This document shows, piece after piece, positions 1-7,119 of a DNA stretch of 64,000 nucleotides. Origin of the DNA: Listeria booriae (lineage in GTDB: Bacteria; Bacillota; Bacilli; Lactobacillales; Listeriaceae). The notes under the pieces are model-generated. The model was not told the DNA's origin and did no database searches. It worked only from the letters and a program-made list of their open reading frames with translations. The first letter of the stretch is position 1. Each line of letters starts with the position of its first letter. The translations under genes were made by a program, and so were the position numbers. Location: the NCBI RefSeq assembly GCF_000766865.1, contig NZ_JNFA01000025.1:231434-295433 (forward strand), in the 5' to 3' direction.

Positions 1-892
1 TCCCTTCAAAAACTTGCATAATCGGCGTCATAAATTTCTCTATCGGCTGATCTAAAATCGCTAAATCGCGTCCTAGCCCCGCCATCACCGCACTAACTTG
101 AAGCATCCCAACGATATGATCCTTATCGCGCTCTTCCGTCACTGGAAAAATATGATACGTCTCATCGGCCGTCAATGCCAGTAAATCCTGCACTGTGCTA
201 GCCTTACTAATCGTCACCATCTTCGTTCGTGGAATCATCACTTCCTGCGCTGGAACATCGTCTAATTTGAAAATATTCTGCATATAGCGAAACTCTTGCG
301 GATTTAGCAGACCTTGACGGTAACTATCTTCAAATATAATTTTGAGTTCCGTTGGCGTCATCCGGTCCAAGTCCGCGTCCGACTTCACACCAAACATCCG
401 CGTAATCAAGTTCGCCGAATGATTGAGCAACCAATTAAGCGGAAAAGTTATGTAATACCACCAAACAAGTGGTCGCGCAATAAACATCGCTACTTTTTCC
501 GTGCTATGAATCGTAAATGTCTTCGGAGCAAGCTCTCCCAGTACCACATTCAAAAACGTGACCAAAATAAAGGCAACAAAAACCGCAATCGGTCCTTCAA
601 TTGATGCAGGAATCGGTAACAAATCAAATAAAGGCTGTAACCAACTCCGCATCGTCGCCTCGCCGACCCACCCCATGGCAAGTGCCGCGAGCGTGTTTCC
701 GAGTTGGCACGCCGCCAAATAATCATTCATATTTGATGTTACTTGCGCCACATACTTGGCACCAGGTTTCCCGCTCTCCAGTAGCTGCAATACAGTAGGT
801 TTCCGAATGGCCACAATCGCAAATTCACTCGCCACAAAAAACGCCGTCATGACAATCAAAAAAACAACAAAAAAATCATTAAATACAGCCAT
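1..892 (-). CDS. HlyC/CorC-like DUF21 + CBS domain membrane protein (3' end cut off)
   Basis: An open frame begins with ATG at 892 behind a GGGAAGGGATG-like ribosome site and runs off the left edge, so about 297 residues are visible. The N-terminus is a DUF21 transmembrane region: a first hydrophobic helix near residues 5-20 followed by A-S-E-F-A-I, then two or more further helices around 60-130 with G-E-L-A-P-K-T between them. From about residue 200 the sequence has the CBS-pair pattern, with an E-V-M-I-P-R-T-K start and H-I-V-G-M-L-Q-V. This is the family of hemolysin-like/CorC proteins, inner-membrane proteins linked to Mg2+ or Co2+ efflux; the exact substrate is unknown. The C-terminal CorC_HlyC domain would lie outside the window. 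Confidence 0.85.
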   Translation of the reverse strand, partial: MAVFNDFFVVFLIVMTAFFVASEFAIVAIRKPTVLQLLESGKPGAKYVAQVTSNMNDYLAACQLGNTLAALAMGWVGEATMRSWLQPLFDLLPIPASIEGPIAVFVAFILVTFLNVVLGELAPKTFTIHSTEKVAMFIARPLVWWYYITFPLNWLLNHSANLITRMFGVKSDADLDRMTPTELKIIFEDSYRQGLLNPQEFRYMQNIFKLDDVPAQEVMIPRTKMVTISKASTVQDLLALTADETYHIFPVTEERDKDHIVGMLQVSAVMAGLGRDLAILDQPIEKFMTPIMQVFEG

Positions 893-925
893 CTACGTCA
901 TCCCTTCCCACTCACAGCCACTGCT

Positions 926-1690
926 TTATAATTCCCATTCCGCCAAATTCATCACACGGTGTATCGGTTGAATTTCCTTCGTTGCCAATTGTTCCGGAGA
1001 AGTAAAACCAGTATGCACAATCAGCGTATCGATACCAAAACGAATCCCCGCTAAAATATCCGTCTCATAATTATCGCCAACCATAATCACTCGCGATTTA
1101 TCCACGCCTAAACGCACAATTGCCTGCTCCATAATTATCGCTTCTGGCTTTCCAATAAAAATCGGTTGCACACCCGTAGCCACCGTCACAACAGACGTAA
1201 TCGAGCCATTTCCAGGTAACAAACCACGCTCCGTCGGAATTGCCGCATCCCCATTTGTCGAAATAAACATCGCGCCCGCACGAACAGCCATCGTCGCCGT
1301 CGCTAGCTTCTCATAGTTAATATCGCGATCAATTCCCATCACGACAAAATCCGGATTTTCAGAAGTAATCGTGAATCCCGCTTTTTCAATCTCGTGCCGC
1401 ACACCTTCCTCGCCAATAAGAAATACCGTTTTATCGCGCCCCTCTTGTTTCTCCATGAAAGCTACTGTCGCTTGCGATGTTGTAAACACTTGGTTCGTCG
1501 TCGCAGGAATATCGAATTTCCGCAAGGTTGCCGCCACTTGTTCTGGCGTCTTCGAAGAATTATTCGTCACATATAAATACGGAATATGCGCCTGATCCAA
1601 TTTCTCAATAAAGCCCTGCGCCTCTTTAATCGGCTCACTTCCAAGATACATCGTTCCATCTAAATCAATCAAATAGCCATCATATTTCAA
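926..1690 (-). CDS. yutF: HAD-IIA family phosphatase (NagD/YutF-like)
   Basis: The 254-residue protein has the HAD motifs in order: D-L-D-G-T near residue 9, a T-N-N-S-S motif near 43, a lysine in I-G-K-P-E near 178, and G-D-N-Y-E-T-D-I near 204. The class IIA cap lies between motifs 2 and 3. Such proteins dephosphorylate small phosphorylated metabolites such as sugar phosphates or p-nitrophenyl phosphate; the physiological substrate is not known. The length is normal for the family. It follows YutD and YunD in the same direction with a short gap, and is probably part of one transcript with them. NagD is the older name, but nothing nearby supports a role in N-acetylglucosamine use. Confidence 0.9.
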   Translation of the reverse strand: MKYDGYLIDLDGTMYLGSEPIKEAQGFIEKLDQAHIPYLYVTNNSSKTPEQVAATLRKFDIPATTNQVFTTSQATVAFMEKQEGRDKTVFLIGEEGVRHEIEKAGFTITSENPDFVVMGIDRDINYEKLATATMAVRAGAMFISTNGDAAIPTERGLLPGNGSITSVVTVATGVQPIFIGKPEAIIMEQAIVRLGVDKSRVIMVGDNYETDILAGIRFGIDTLIVHTGFTSPEQLATKEIQPIHRVMNLAEWEL

Positions 1691-1705
1691 AATCCTAACC
1701 TCTTT

Positions 1706-1981
1706 CTATTTCGCTACTTTTTTAATCACAAAATACTTACAACCAAAATTGCAATACTCATACAAGTATTCCTTTAACGTACTGATTTTCGTGTCGTATG
1801 TGGCCTTGCGATTATCATCATCAAAAAAACCTTTTAATCGAAGCTGGTCGTAGCCCCAATCGCCCACAATATAATCATAACGCGACAAAATATCGCTATA
1901 CCGTTCTGTAAAAGCCTCCTCATCAAAAGCTTCACGGTTGTCTTCAATTAATTCGTATGTCTGGTTTTGAATCGTAATCAT
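1706..1981 (-). CDS. yutD: YutD family protein (DUF1027)
   Basis: I start this 91-residue protein at the ATG at 1981 (M-I-T-I-Q-N-Q), because it overlaps the TGA of the upstream YunD gene as ATGA and is preceded by GGTGGGGGG. A longer upstream reading would only extend into the YunD frame. The sequence is short and acidic, with R-Y-D-Y-I-V-G-D-W-G-Y-D-Q-L-R-L-K-G-F-F in the middle and a C-terminal C-N-F-G-C-K-Y-F-V segment. These match the YutD family of small conserved Firmicute proteins. The function is unknown. The coupled arrangement with a nucleotidase-like phosphoesterase is conserved in Bacillus and Listeria. Confidence 0.85.
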   Translation of the reverse strand: MITIQNQTYELIEDNREAFDEEAFTERYSDILSRYDYIVGDWGYDQLRLKGFFDDDNRKATYDTKISTLKEYLYEYCNFGCKYFVIKKVAK

Positions 1982-3351
1982 TGGTCTTGCCCCCCACCAT
2001 ATTTTTCTTTTAACTTCCAAGTCATCACATCACGCAATAACTCTGGCGTGTATACTTCCTTTTGCGTTACCCGTTTTATAATTGGGAAAAACGGTGCATA
2101 CACAAACGTATCATGTGTCGCGATCCGATAAATTTTCTCAGGATTAATCGCCTTTTCATCCCACAAAGCGATGTCATTATCCGCATCAAAAGACATCCTA
2201 GACGTTAAAATAGCGCCAAAAATCTCCCCGCGGAAACCAAATCCCCGTAATGGAATATCTCGTAACTCTGCCTCTTTCTGCGCAATTTCGCGAATCAGAA
2301 CATCCAGCTCAATCCCCGTCATCGACAACACAATAAAATTAAGCGGATGCGGCAACAACTGGTGAATATCATACGCCGTCACAACACCGCGTGGCAAATC
2401 CGTCATATAAATTCCTGCATTCGTCAAAAAAGTATCAGCTTTCGTCCACTCACAAGCCGCCTCGTGAAACAAATCCGAAACCGCAGAACGTTTAAACCAA
2501 TTATGCTCTAATTGATGCGGAAGTGCAACCACTTTTTGACTAAGTTCGGCCTTGCCTTGCGCTAAAAAGGCTTCTACTTGATCCTCCTCATTTGGAGGCG
2601 CCGGTAAATCCTCTGTTTTATACACACGCGCCTGTTTTGCCGTAATATGTCCCGTATTTTCATCAAATTCGACCGTCACTTCGCCAACATACTCACCCCA
2701 ACGCCCAGCCGCTGCAAGCAACGTATTATTCACGACTTTGCCTTCTTCCAATAAATGATGCGTATGCCCGCCAAGAATCAAATCAATTTCTGGGATTTCC
2801 TCGGCTATTTTTTCGTCCGTAGGCAAGCCCAGATGACTTAGCAAAATAATCACATCCGCCGAAATCTTCGCAACTTCCCGTTTTATCGCACGAATTGGTT
2901 CTTCAATTCCCCAACCAAGCGCTTCATAATATTCTGTAAAACACGCCGTAGCGCCGATCACTGCAATTTTTTTATTAGCTTTCGTTATATAAATCGAGGA
3001 CTTCGCGAACTTTGCTAGCTCTGTTTGCGCCTTATCTTCGTAAATATTACAACAAACAACCGGAAACTCTGCGCGGTCATACAAATGCTCTAACTCCTCA
3101 TGCCCTAACGCCGCCCCCTCATTATTCCCAATCGTCACCGCATCAAAAGGAAGCGCATTGAGCAAATCCACATTTCCTTGCCCCATCGAACCTTCCGTAA
3201 AAGGATGTACCCGATCAATAAAATCACCAATATCAAAAAATAAATCATCTTTTGCCGCCAATCGCTTTTCCCGTAAAAATGTAAAAATCCGCGGCCATTT
3301 ATCGAGATGGCTATGAATATCGTTCGTATGCCAAATTGTTAAGCGTTCCAT
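1978..3351 (-). CDS. yunD: YunD-like 5'-nucleotidase/metallophosphoesterase
   Basis: The 457-residue protein has the calcineurin-like metal motifs: W-H-T-N-D-I-H-S-H at residues 6-14, D-I-G-D-F-I-D, G-N-N-E-G-A, and L-G-G-H-T-H-H near 195. The C-terminal half is a 5'-nucleotidase substrate-binding domain. There is no signal peptide, unlike secreted UshA-type enzymes, so it is probably cytoplasmic. The family hydrolyses nucleotides or related phosphate esters. It is first in a minus-strand cluster followed by YutD (4-nt overlap) and the HAD phosphatase. A weak promoter with TACAAT as -10 (forward 3381-3386) lies upstream, divergent from the TSUP gene. Confidence 0.9.
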   Translation of the reverse strand: MERLTIWHTNDIHSHLDKWPRIFTFLREKRLAAKDDLFFDIGDFIDRVHPFTEGSMGQGNVDLLNALPFDAVTIGNNEGAALGHEELEHLYDRAEFPVVCCNIYEDKAQTELAKFAKSSIYITKANKKIAVIGATACFTEYYEALGWGIEEPIRAIKREVAKISADVIILLSHLGLPTDEKIAEEIPEIDLILGGHTHHLLEEGKVVNNTLLAAAGRWGEYVGEVTVEFDENTGHITAKQARVYKTEDLPAPPNEEDQVEAFLAQGKAELSQKVVALPHQLEHNWFKRSAVSDLFHEAACEWTKADTFLTNAGIYMTDLPRGVVTAYDIHQLLPHPLNFIVLSMTGIELDVLIREIAQKEAELRDIPLRGFGFRGEIFGAILTSRMSFDADNDIALWDEKAINPEKIYRIATHDTFVYAPFFPIIKRVTQKEVYTPELLRDVMTWKLKEKYGGGQDQ

Positions 3352-3452
3352 GGTAACATCCCCTTCCTTTGTCTTCTTCTATTGTAGCCTAATCCGTGCA
3401 TTTTGACACGTAACAAAGCTGGGATTTGTCCACTGTTTACCTTTTCAACAAC

Positions 3453-3495
3453 TAAAAAAAAGCGTATGATGGAAAGTATACGAAATAAAGGAGGG
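3453..3495 (+). promoter_or_regulatory. Promoter and strong RBS of the TSUP gene
   Basis: TTTTCA, 17 bases, then TATGAT read as a sigma-A type promoter on the plus strand, followed by AAAGGAGGG at 3487-3495. The ribosome site sits at the right distance from a GTG at 3504, which fixes the start of the next gene. Confidence 0.5.
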
Positions 3496-3503
3496 ATAAC
3501 TTC

Positions 3504-4343
3504 GTGGATATCTATCAAATTTTTGCGTTATTATTGATTGCTATTTTTGCAGGGATATTGGGTTCCGTCCTTGGATTAGGCGGGGGAATCATTGTAACGC
3601 CAGCACTTACCTTGCTTTTTGGCATTGATATCAAGTACGCGATTGGCGCAAGTATCATCTCTGTCATTGCGACAAGTAGCGGCTCAGCTATCGCATACAT
3701 AAAAGATCGAATTACAAACCTACGTGTTGGCATGTTTTTAGAAATCGCCACCACGCTCGGAGCAATTACAGGGGCTTTCGTCGGCGGACTACTCTCAGCC
3801 ACCGCACTCTACATGATTTTCGGTCTACTTCTACTTTATTCTGCGATTACCATGATTAAAAAAGTCGGCTCAGAATTCCCAACAAACGTGAAACCCGACC
3901 CAATTGCGACAAAATTACGGCTACACGATTCCTATTATGACAAAGCACTTCGAAAAAACATCGACTATCAAGTAGCTAATGTCCCAGCTGGATTCGGCGT
4001 TATGTACGGCGCGGGTATTGCCAGTGGATTGCTCGGCATCGGTAGCGGCGCGTTCAAAGTAATGGCACTTGACGTCTTCATGAAAATGCCACTAAAAGTG
4101 TCCAGCGCAACAAGTAATTTAATGATGGGCGTAACAGCAGCAGCCAGTGCCATGGTCTACCTGTTCAGAGGGGACATTGATCCAATGATCGCAGGCCCCG
4201 TCGCAATCGGCGTCCTAATCGGCGCGACAATAGGCACTCGCATTATGCAACGACTAAAAAGCAAAGTCATCCGTCTCGTCTTCATTCCGGTACTGATTTA
4301 TGTCGCGTTGCAAATGATTTTAGAAGGATTGGGGTGGATATAG
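3504..4343 (+). CDS. yunE: TSUP family (TauE/SafE) anion exporter
   Basis: The 279-residue integral membrane protein starts with GTG at 3504. It shows the two TSUP glycine-rich repeats: G-S-V-L-G-L-G-G-G-I-I-V-T-P near residues 20-33, and G-I-A-S-G-L-L-G-I-G-S-G-A-F-K-V near 171-186. Around eight hydrophobic helices are visible. The family exports sulfite, sulfonates or other small organic anions, and the substrate here cannot be told from sequence. It abuts the DUF1634 membrane-protein gene (TAG then ATG), a conserved pairing suggesting that the two proteins work together. Confidence 0.9.
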   Translation: MDIYQIFALLLIAIFAGILGSVLGLGGGIIVTPALTLLFGIDIKYAIGASIISVIATSSGSAIAYIKDRITNLRVGMFLEIATTLGAITGAFVGGLLSATALYMIFGLLLLYSAITMIKKVGSEFPTNVKPDPIATKLRLHDSYYDKALRKNIDYQVANVPAGFGVMYGAGIASGLLGIGSGAFKVMALDVFMKMPLKVSSATSNLMMGVTAAASAMVYLFRGDIDPMIAGPVAIGVLIGATIGTRIMQRLKSKVIRLVFIPVLIYVALQMILEGLGWI

Positions 4344-4721
4344 ATGGTAGATAACAAATCAACGACAGACGAAGAAATGCACCGCGTCGAAGCCATTGTC
4401 AGTACCTTACTTCGCATCGGTGTCTTACTAAGCGCAGCAATCATTCTCATCGGCTTATTACTCCTCATGTTCACAGGAACAAGCGGCTACCCAGGAACAA
4501 CCTATCCAACAACGCTCACCGCTATCTTTGACGGCATCGCCCAATTCAAACCATACGCGATTGTCATGTTCGGCCTGTTCTGCTTAATTCTAACACCAGT
4601 CCTGCGCGTACTCGTATCCTTCGTCACCTTCCTAAAAGAAAAAGATTATTTGTACGTAGCTATTACCGCCATTGTTCTTATCATCTTAACAATCAGTTTC
4701 TTAATTGGAACAACAGGTTAA
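4344..4721 (+). CDS. DUF1634 membrane protein, partner of the TSUP exporter
   Basis: The 125-residue protein starts directly after the TSUP stop codon, so translation is probably coupled. After a hydrophilic N-terminus containing E-E-M-H-R-V-E there are three hydrophobic helices, near residues 21-42, 71-93 and 101-122. The pattern fits DUF1634, small membrane proteins almost always encoded next to TauE/SafE exporters. The function is unknown; an accessory or stabilising subunit is an inference from the pairing. Confidence 0.8.
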   Translation: MVDNKSTTDEEMHRVEAIVSTLLRIGVLLSAAIILIGLLLLMFTGTSGYPGTTYPTTLTAIFDGIAQFKPYAIVMFGLFCLILTPVLRVLVSFVTFLKEKDYLYVAITAIVLIILTISFLIGTTG

Positions 4722-4722
4722 A

Positions 4723-4776
4723 AAACAACAGTAGGTATTTTCCTCCTATTTCACGAGGAGAACCTACTGTTTTTTA
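4723..4776. terminator. Bidirectional terminator
   Basis: Long inverted repeat AACAGTAGGT...ACCTACTGTT with inner arms TCCTCC/GAGGAG, an A-run on the left and a T-run on the right. It lies between converging genes and can serve both strands. Confidence 0.9.
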
Positions 4777-5124
4777 ATCTACATCAACATATTCCGCTAC
4801 TGCTTCACGTATAAGCACCTCATAATTCCGCGCTTGTGCTAAAAGCCGATGCAAAATCACCTTCTCGGCGAACGCATCGACTTCATAAAAAATATAGTAT
4901 GTGGAGCCCATCCGAACTCGCCGATACGCTCTTGTATACTCGCGATCATCTAAAAGAATTCCCACTCCAGGAAATAAAGCGAGCTTCTCTTGCGTCCGGT
5001 TCAGCTTCTCCCACAATTTATTCTTCTGACTCTCACTACAATACTGATACTCTAAAAAATGAAAAACTTCTGCTACATCTTCTTGAAAAGCCATTGTCCA
5101 TTCAATCTGTGGTGTGCTTCTCAT
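4774..5124 (-). CDS. ParE/RelE-like toxin of a type II toxin-antitoxin pair
   Basis: The 116-residue protein starts at the ATG at 5124 (M-R-S-T-P-Q-I-E-W), four bases after the antitoxin stop codon. A longer reading from 5172 would overlap the antitoxin and lacks a ribosome site. The order is that of the RelE/ParE fold: two N-terminal helices (A-F-Q-E-D-V-A-E-V-F-H-F-L), then beta strands with R-A-Y-R-R-V-R-M and T-Y-Y-I-F-Y-E-V, ending near H-R-L-L-A-Q-A-R-N. RelE members cut mRNA on the ribosome and ParE members poison gyrase; I cannot tell which applies. It lies in a single transcript behind its antitoxin. Confidence 0.75.
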   Translation of the reverse strand: MRSTPQIEWTMAFQEDVAEVFHFLEYQYCSESQKNKLWEKLNRTQEKLALFPGVGILLDDREYTRAYRRVRMGSTYYIFYEVDAFAEKVILHRLLAQARNYEVLIREAVAEYVDVD

Positions 5125-5128
5125 AGGC

Positions 5129-5308
5129 TTATACTCGCTTAACGGCAGGCATCCCGAGCATCGCCCATCCATCGTTTGAAGACATCACACGTCCTTGTTG
5201 TTTATCTAATTCGGACTCTCGGAGTTTCTCCATTATTTCTGCTTCGTTTGTAACTGTAATTCTTTCGAGGCTTGGGGGAACGGGTAATGTTGTATTATTT
5301 CTTGTCAT
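5129..5308 (-). CDS. Small antitoxin of the ParE/RelE-like pair
   Basis: The 59-residue protein starts at 5308 (M-T-R-N-N-T-T-L), preceded by GAAGGAGAG at a good distance; an in-frame ATG seven codons earlier lacks such a site. It has a short basic, proline-containing N-terminus, a charged helix (E-I-M-E-K-L-R-E-S-E) and a D-G-W-A-M-L-G-M tail. Small size, charge and position just upstream of the toxin argue for an antitoxin. No named DNA-binding fold is obvious. It should bind and neutralise the toxin and may repress the shared promoter. Confidence 0.65.
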   Translation of the reverse strand: MTRNNTTLPVPPSLERITVTNEAEIMEKLRESELDKQQGRVMSSNDGWAMLGMPAVKRV

Positions 5309-5337
5309 CTGAATCTCTCCTTCGTTCATTTTTATCT

Positions 5338-5365
5338 ATTATAACACATTAAGTATTTTTTTCAA
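5338..5365 (-). promoter_or_regulatory. Promoter of the toxin-antitoxin pair
   Basis: On the minus strand TTGAAA (forward 5360-5365), 16 bases, then TGTTATAAT with an extended -10. The leader to the antitoxin ATG is short. This is one of the strongest sigma-A matches in the window. Confidence 0.7.
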
Positions 5366-5434
5366 CTTTAAACACCAATAAAAGCAAACTAGAAACCAAT
5401 TCGTGTTATTCTATCCAAAAAGCTCTTAAAGAAA

Positions 5435-5471
5435 TCAAAATAAGGGCAGGAAATCCATTCCCACCCGCCTA
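5435..5471 (-). terminator. Probable terminator after the DUF72 gene
   Basis: Minus-strand hairpin GGGTGGGAA/TTTCCTGCCC followed by a T-rich tract. It is moderate in strength and sits just after the DUF72 stop. Confidence 0.55.
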
Positions 5472-5475
5472 AAAA

Positions 5476-6321
5476 TCATATATCAAACAAATTCATCTGC
5501 ATCGGCGCTAATCCTTCATAGGAAATATTCAATGCCTGCTGCAAATGTTTCGCATTATCTGCAGCATCCCCACCAGAATTATTATTGAAAATCACAATAA
5601 TTTCTTTTGATTGTTTTTGCAAGTAACGAATATTTTCCGCCCAGTAATTAATTTCTTCTTCATTATATCGATACAAAGTTCGGACTTCGCGCCATTCTGG
5701 ACTGTTCGCTTTCATCCAACCCGCACTATTTCTTCCATGCAGTCTAATTAATGTCATCGCATCATTCGTCGCTTTCAACACGATAGGGACACTTCCATTC
5801 CCCACTTGTGGCTCATCGACAACCGTGTGAATAAATCCTAACTCCCGCAATAATTCGAGCGTTTTTGTCGTTGTATTTTCGGTATACCACGTTTTGTTAC
5901 GAAATTCGATAGAAAGCGGTAAGTCTCCCATTTTTTCACGAAGCATCCGTAAATAGTTCACATTTTCTCGGGTGCAACCGAAATAAGGCGGAAACTGAAA
6001 CAAGATAGCTTTCAACCGACCCTGCTCACTCATCGGCGCAATAGCATCCATAAAACGGCGGTACATCTCTGTTTCTGAATCATAATATTGTTGCCATTCC
6101 TTATGTTTGGTCATCGCTTGAAAAGCCTTCACAACAAAAGAAAACTCTTCTGGTGTCCGCTCTACCCAACGCTCCGTTGTCGAAGGAGATGGAATCGCAT
6201 AAAAACTCGTATCCACCTCAACCATCGGAAAATTCCCCGCATAGTCCTCTAATTTGTGTTTACTTGCACTCGCATATAACGTATCATGGTCACTCCAACC
6301 CGTTAATCCGATTGTTATCAT
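5476..6321 (-). CDS. yunF: DUF72 family protein (YunF-like)
   Basis: The protein of about 281 residues starts with I-G-L-T-G-W-S-D-H and has V-E-V-D-T-S-F-Y, the R-W-V-E-R-T-P-E-E-F-S-F-V-V-K-A segment, F-Q-F-P-P and L-S-I-E-F-R. These are hallmarks of DUF72, a TIM-barrel-like fold. The biochemical role is unknown. ATG at 6321 and an in-frame TTG at 6324 are both compatible with the GAGAGGAG ribosome site; I prefer ATG. It is followed by a terminator, and a DUF6157 gene lies just upstream in the same direction. Confidence 0.85.
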   Translation of the reverse strand: MITIGLTGWSDHDTLYASASKHKLEDYAGNFPMVEVDTSFYAIPSPSTTERWVERTPEEFSFVVKAFQAMTKHKEWQQYYDSETEMYRRFMDAIAPMSEQGRLKAILFQFPPYFGCTRENVNYLRMLREKMGDLPLSIEFRNKTWYTENTTTKTLELLRELGFIHTVVDEPQVGNGSVPIVLKATNDAMTLIRLHGRNSAGWMKANSPEWREVRTLYRYNEEEINYWAENIRYLQKQSKEIIVIFNNNSGGDAADNAKHLQQALNISYEGLAPMQMNLFDI

Positions 6322-6338
6322 CAAAAACCGACTCCTCT

Positions 6339-6743
6339 CTATCTTTTAGATTTCATAGCACGCGTAATCGTTAAGTCTTTTTGATTAGCAAAATCTTGAT
6401 ATTCATCACTTTCCACCGCAACCAATTTCACATACCCGTCTTCATTAAAATGTAGTCCCCAACCATATTTTTTCCCAAGTGGCGAAGTCCGCATACACGC
6501 TTGACTCTTCGCAAAAAACGCCTCTTTTTCCGCCGCTCGTTCACTCTCTGGAATTTCTTTATGCCGCATATGTGTCTCAAAAAGAACCTCTTCTTGCGTA
6601 TATTTATAATCATTTCGATACAAAAGCTCAAATTGAATCTCACCTATTGTTTTTTTCGCTCGTTTTATATTTGGAATTTCGCCATAATTCGCTGAGCTAT
6701 CTTCTGCTACAAGAATAAATGTATTATAGTAGTTTAAATTCAT
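6339..6743 (-). CDS. DUF6157 family protein
   Basis: A 134-residue soluble protein beginning N-Y-Y-N-T-F-I-L-V-A-E-D. Conserved-looking blocks are I-Q-F-E-L-L, F-E-T-H-M-R-H, P-L-G-K-K-Y-G-W-G-L-H-F-N-E-D-G and a C-terminal Y-Q-D-F-A-N-Q. This matches my memory of a widespread uncharacterised family of about 135 residues now called DUF6157. No catalytic signature is evident. It lies 17 bases upstream of the DUF72 gene in the same direction and is divergent from the monooxygenase-like gene, with only about 40 bases between them. Confidence 0.65.
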   Translation of the reverse strand: MNLNYYNTFILVAEDSSANYGEIPNIKRAKKTIGEIQFELLYRNDYKYTQEEVLFETHMRHKEIPESERAAEKEAFFAKSQACMRTSPLGKKYGWGLHFNEDGYVKLVAVESDEYQDFANQKDLTITRAMKSKR

Positions 6744-6784
6744 TTTTTACACCTACTTTTAATTTTTAGAAATGAGGGCTAACA

Positions 6785-7075
6785 ATGATTTTGGAAAGCG
6801 CTATGTTGCAAGTAACGCAAGGTGATACAGATTCCTTTGAACAAGATTTCAAGGTAGCTTCTGCATATATTACCTCGATTCCCGGCTATATCGACCACGA
6901 ATTGCATAAATGCCTAGAAAACGAGACAGATTATTTATTGCTTGTTCGTTGGGAAACGCTCGAAGCCCACACAGAAGGCTTCCGTCAATCCGATGCCTAC
7001 CTTGAGTGGAAACGGTTGCTACACCACTATTATAACCCTTTCCCCAAAGTGAAGCACTTTACACGAATTATATAG
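6785..7075 (+). CDS. Antibiotic biosynthesis monooxygenase (ABM) family protein
   Basis: The 96-residue protein has a single ferredoxin-like ABM domain: M-L-Q-V-T-Q-G at the N-terminus, G-Y-I-D-H-E-L-H-K-C-L-E, Y-L-L-L-V-R-W-E-T-L-E-A-H at residues 54-65 and F-R-Q-S-D-A-Y. Family members act as dimers and include quinol monooxygenases and haem-degrading IsdG enzymes. The N/W/H haem-degradation residues cannot be assigned with confidence here, so I call only the fold. A GAGGG ribosome site precedes the ATG, and the gene ends at a terminator. Confidence 0.8.
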   Translation: MILESAMLQVTQGDTDSFEQDFKVASAYITSIPGYIDHELHKCLENETDYLLLVRWETLEAHTEGFRQSDAYLEWKRLLHHYYNPFPKVKHFTRII

Positions 7076-7078
7076 TAT

Positions 7079-7117
7079 AAAAAAACTTGAGAGCTCGCGT
7101 TAGCCCTCAAGTTCTTG
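7079..7117. terminator. Terminator between ABM gene and uvrA-like gene
   Basis: Inverted repeat AACTTGAG..CTCAAGTT with an A-run before and TTC-rich bases after, between converging genes. Confidence 0.7.
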
Positions 7118-7119
7118 CA

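Noticed and set aside
1..892. Several plus-strand frames at the left edge
   Set aside because: They are shadows of the minus-strand CBS-domain gene, which has clear domain motifs.
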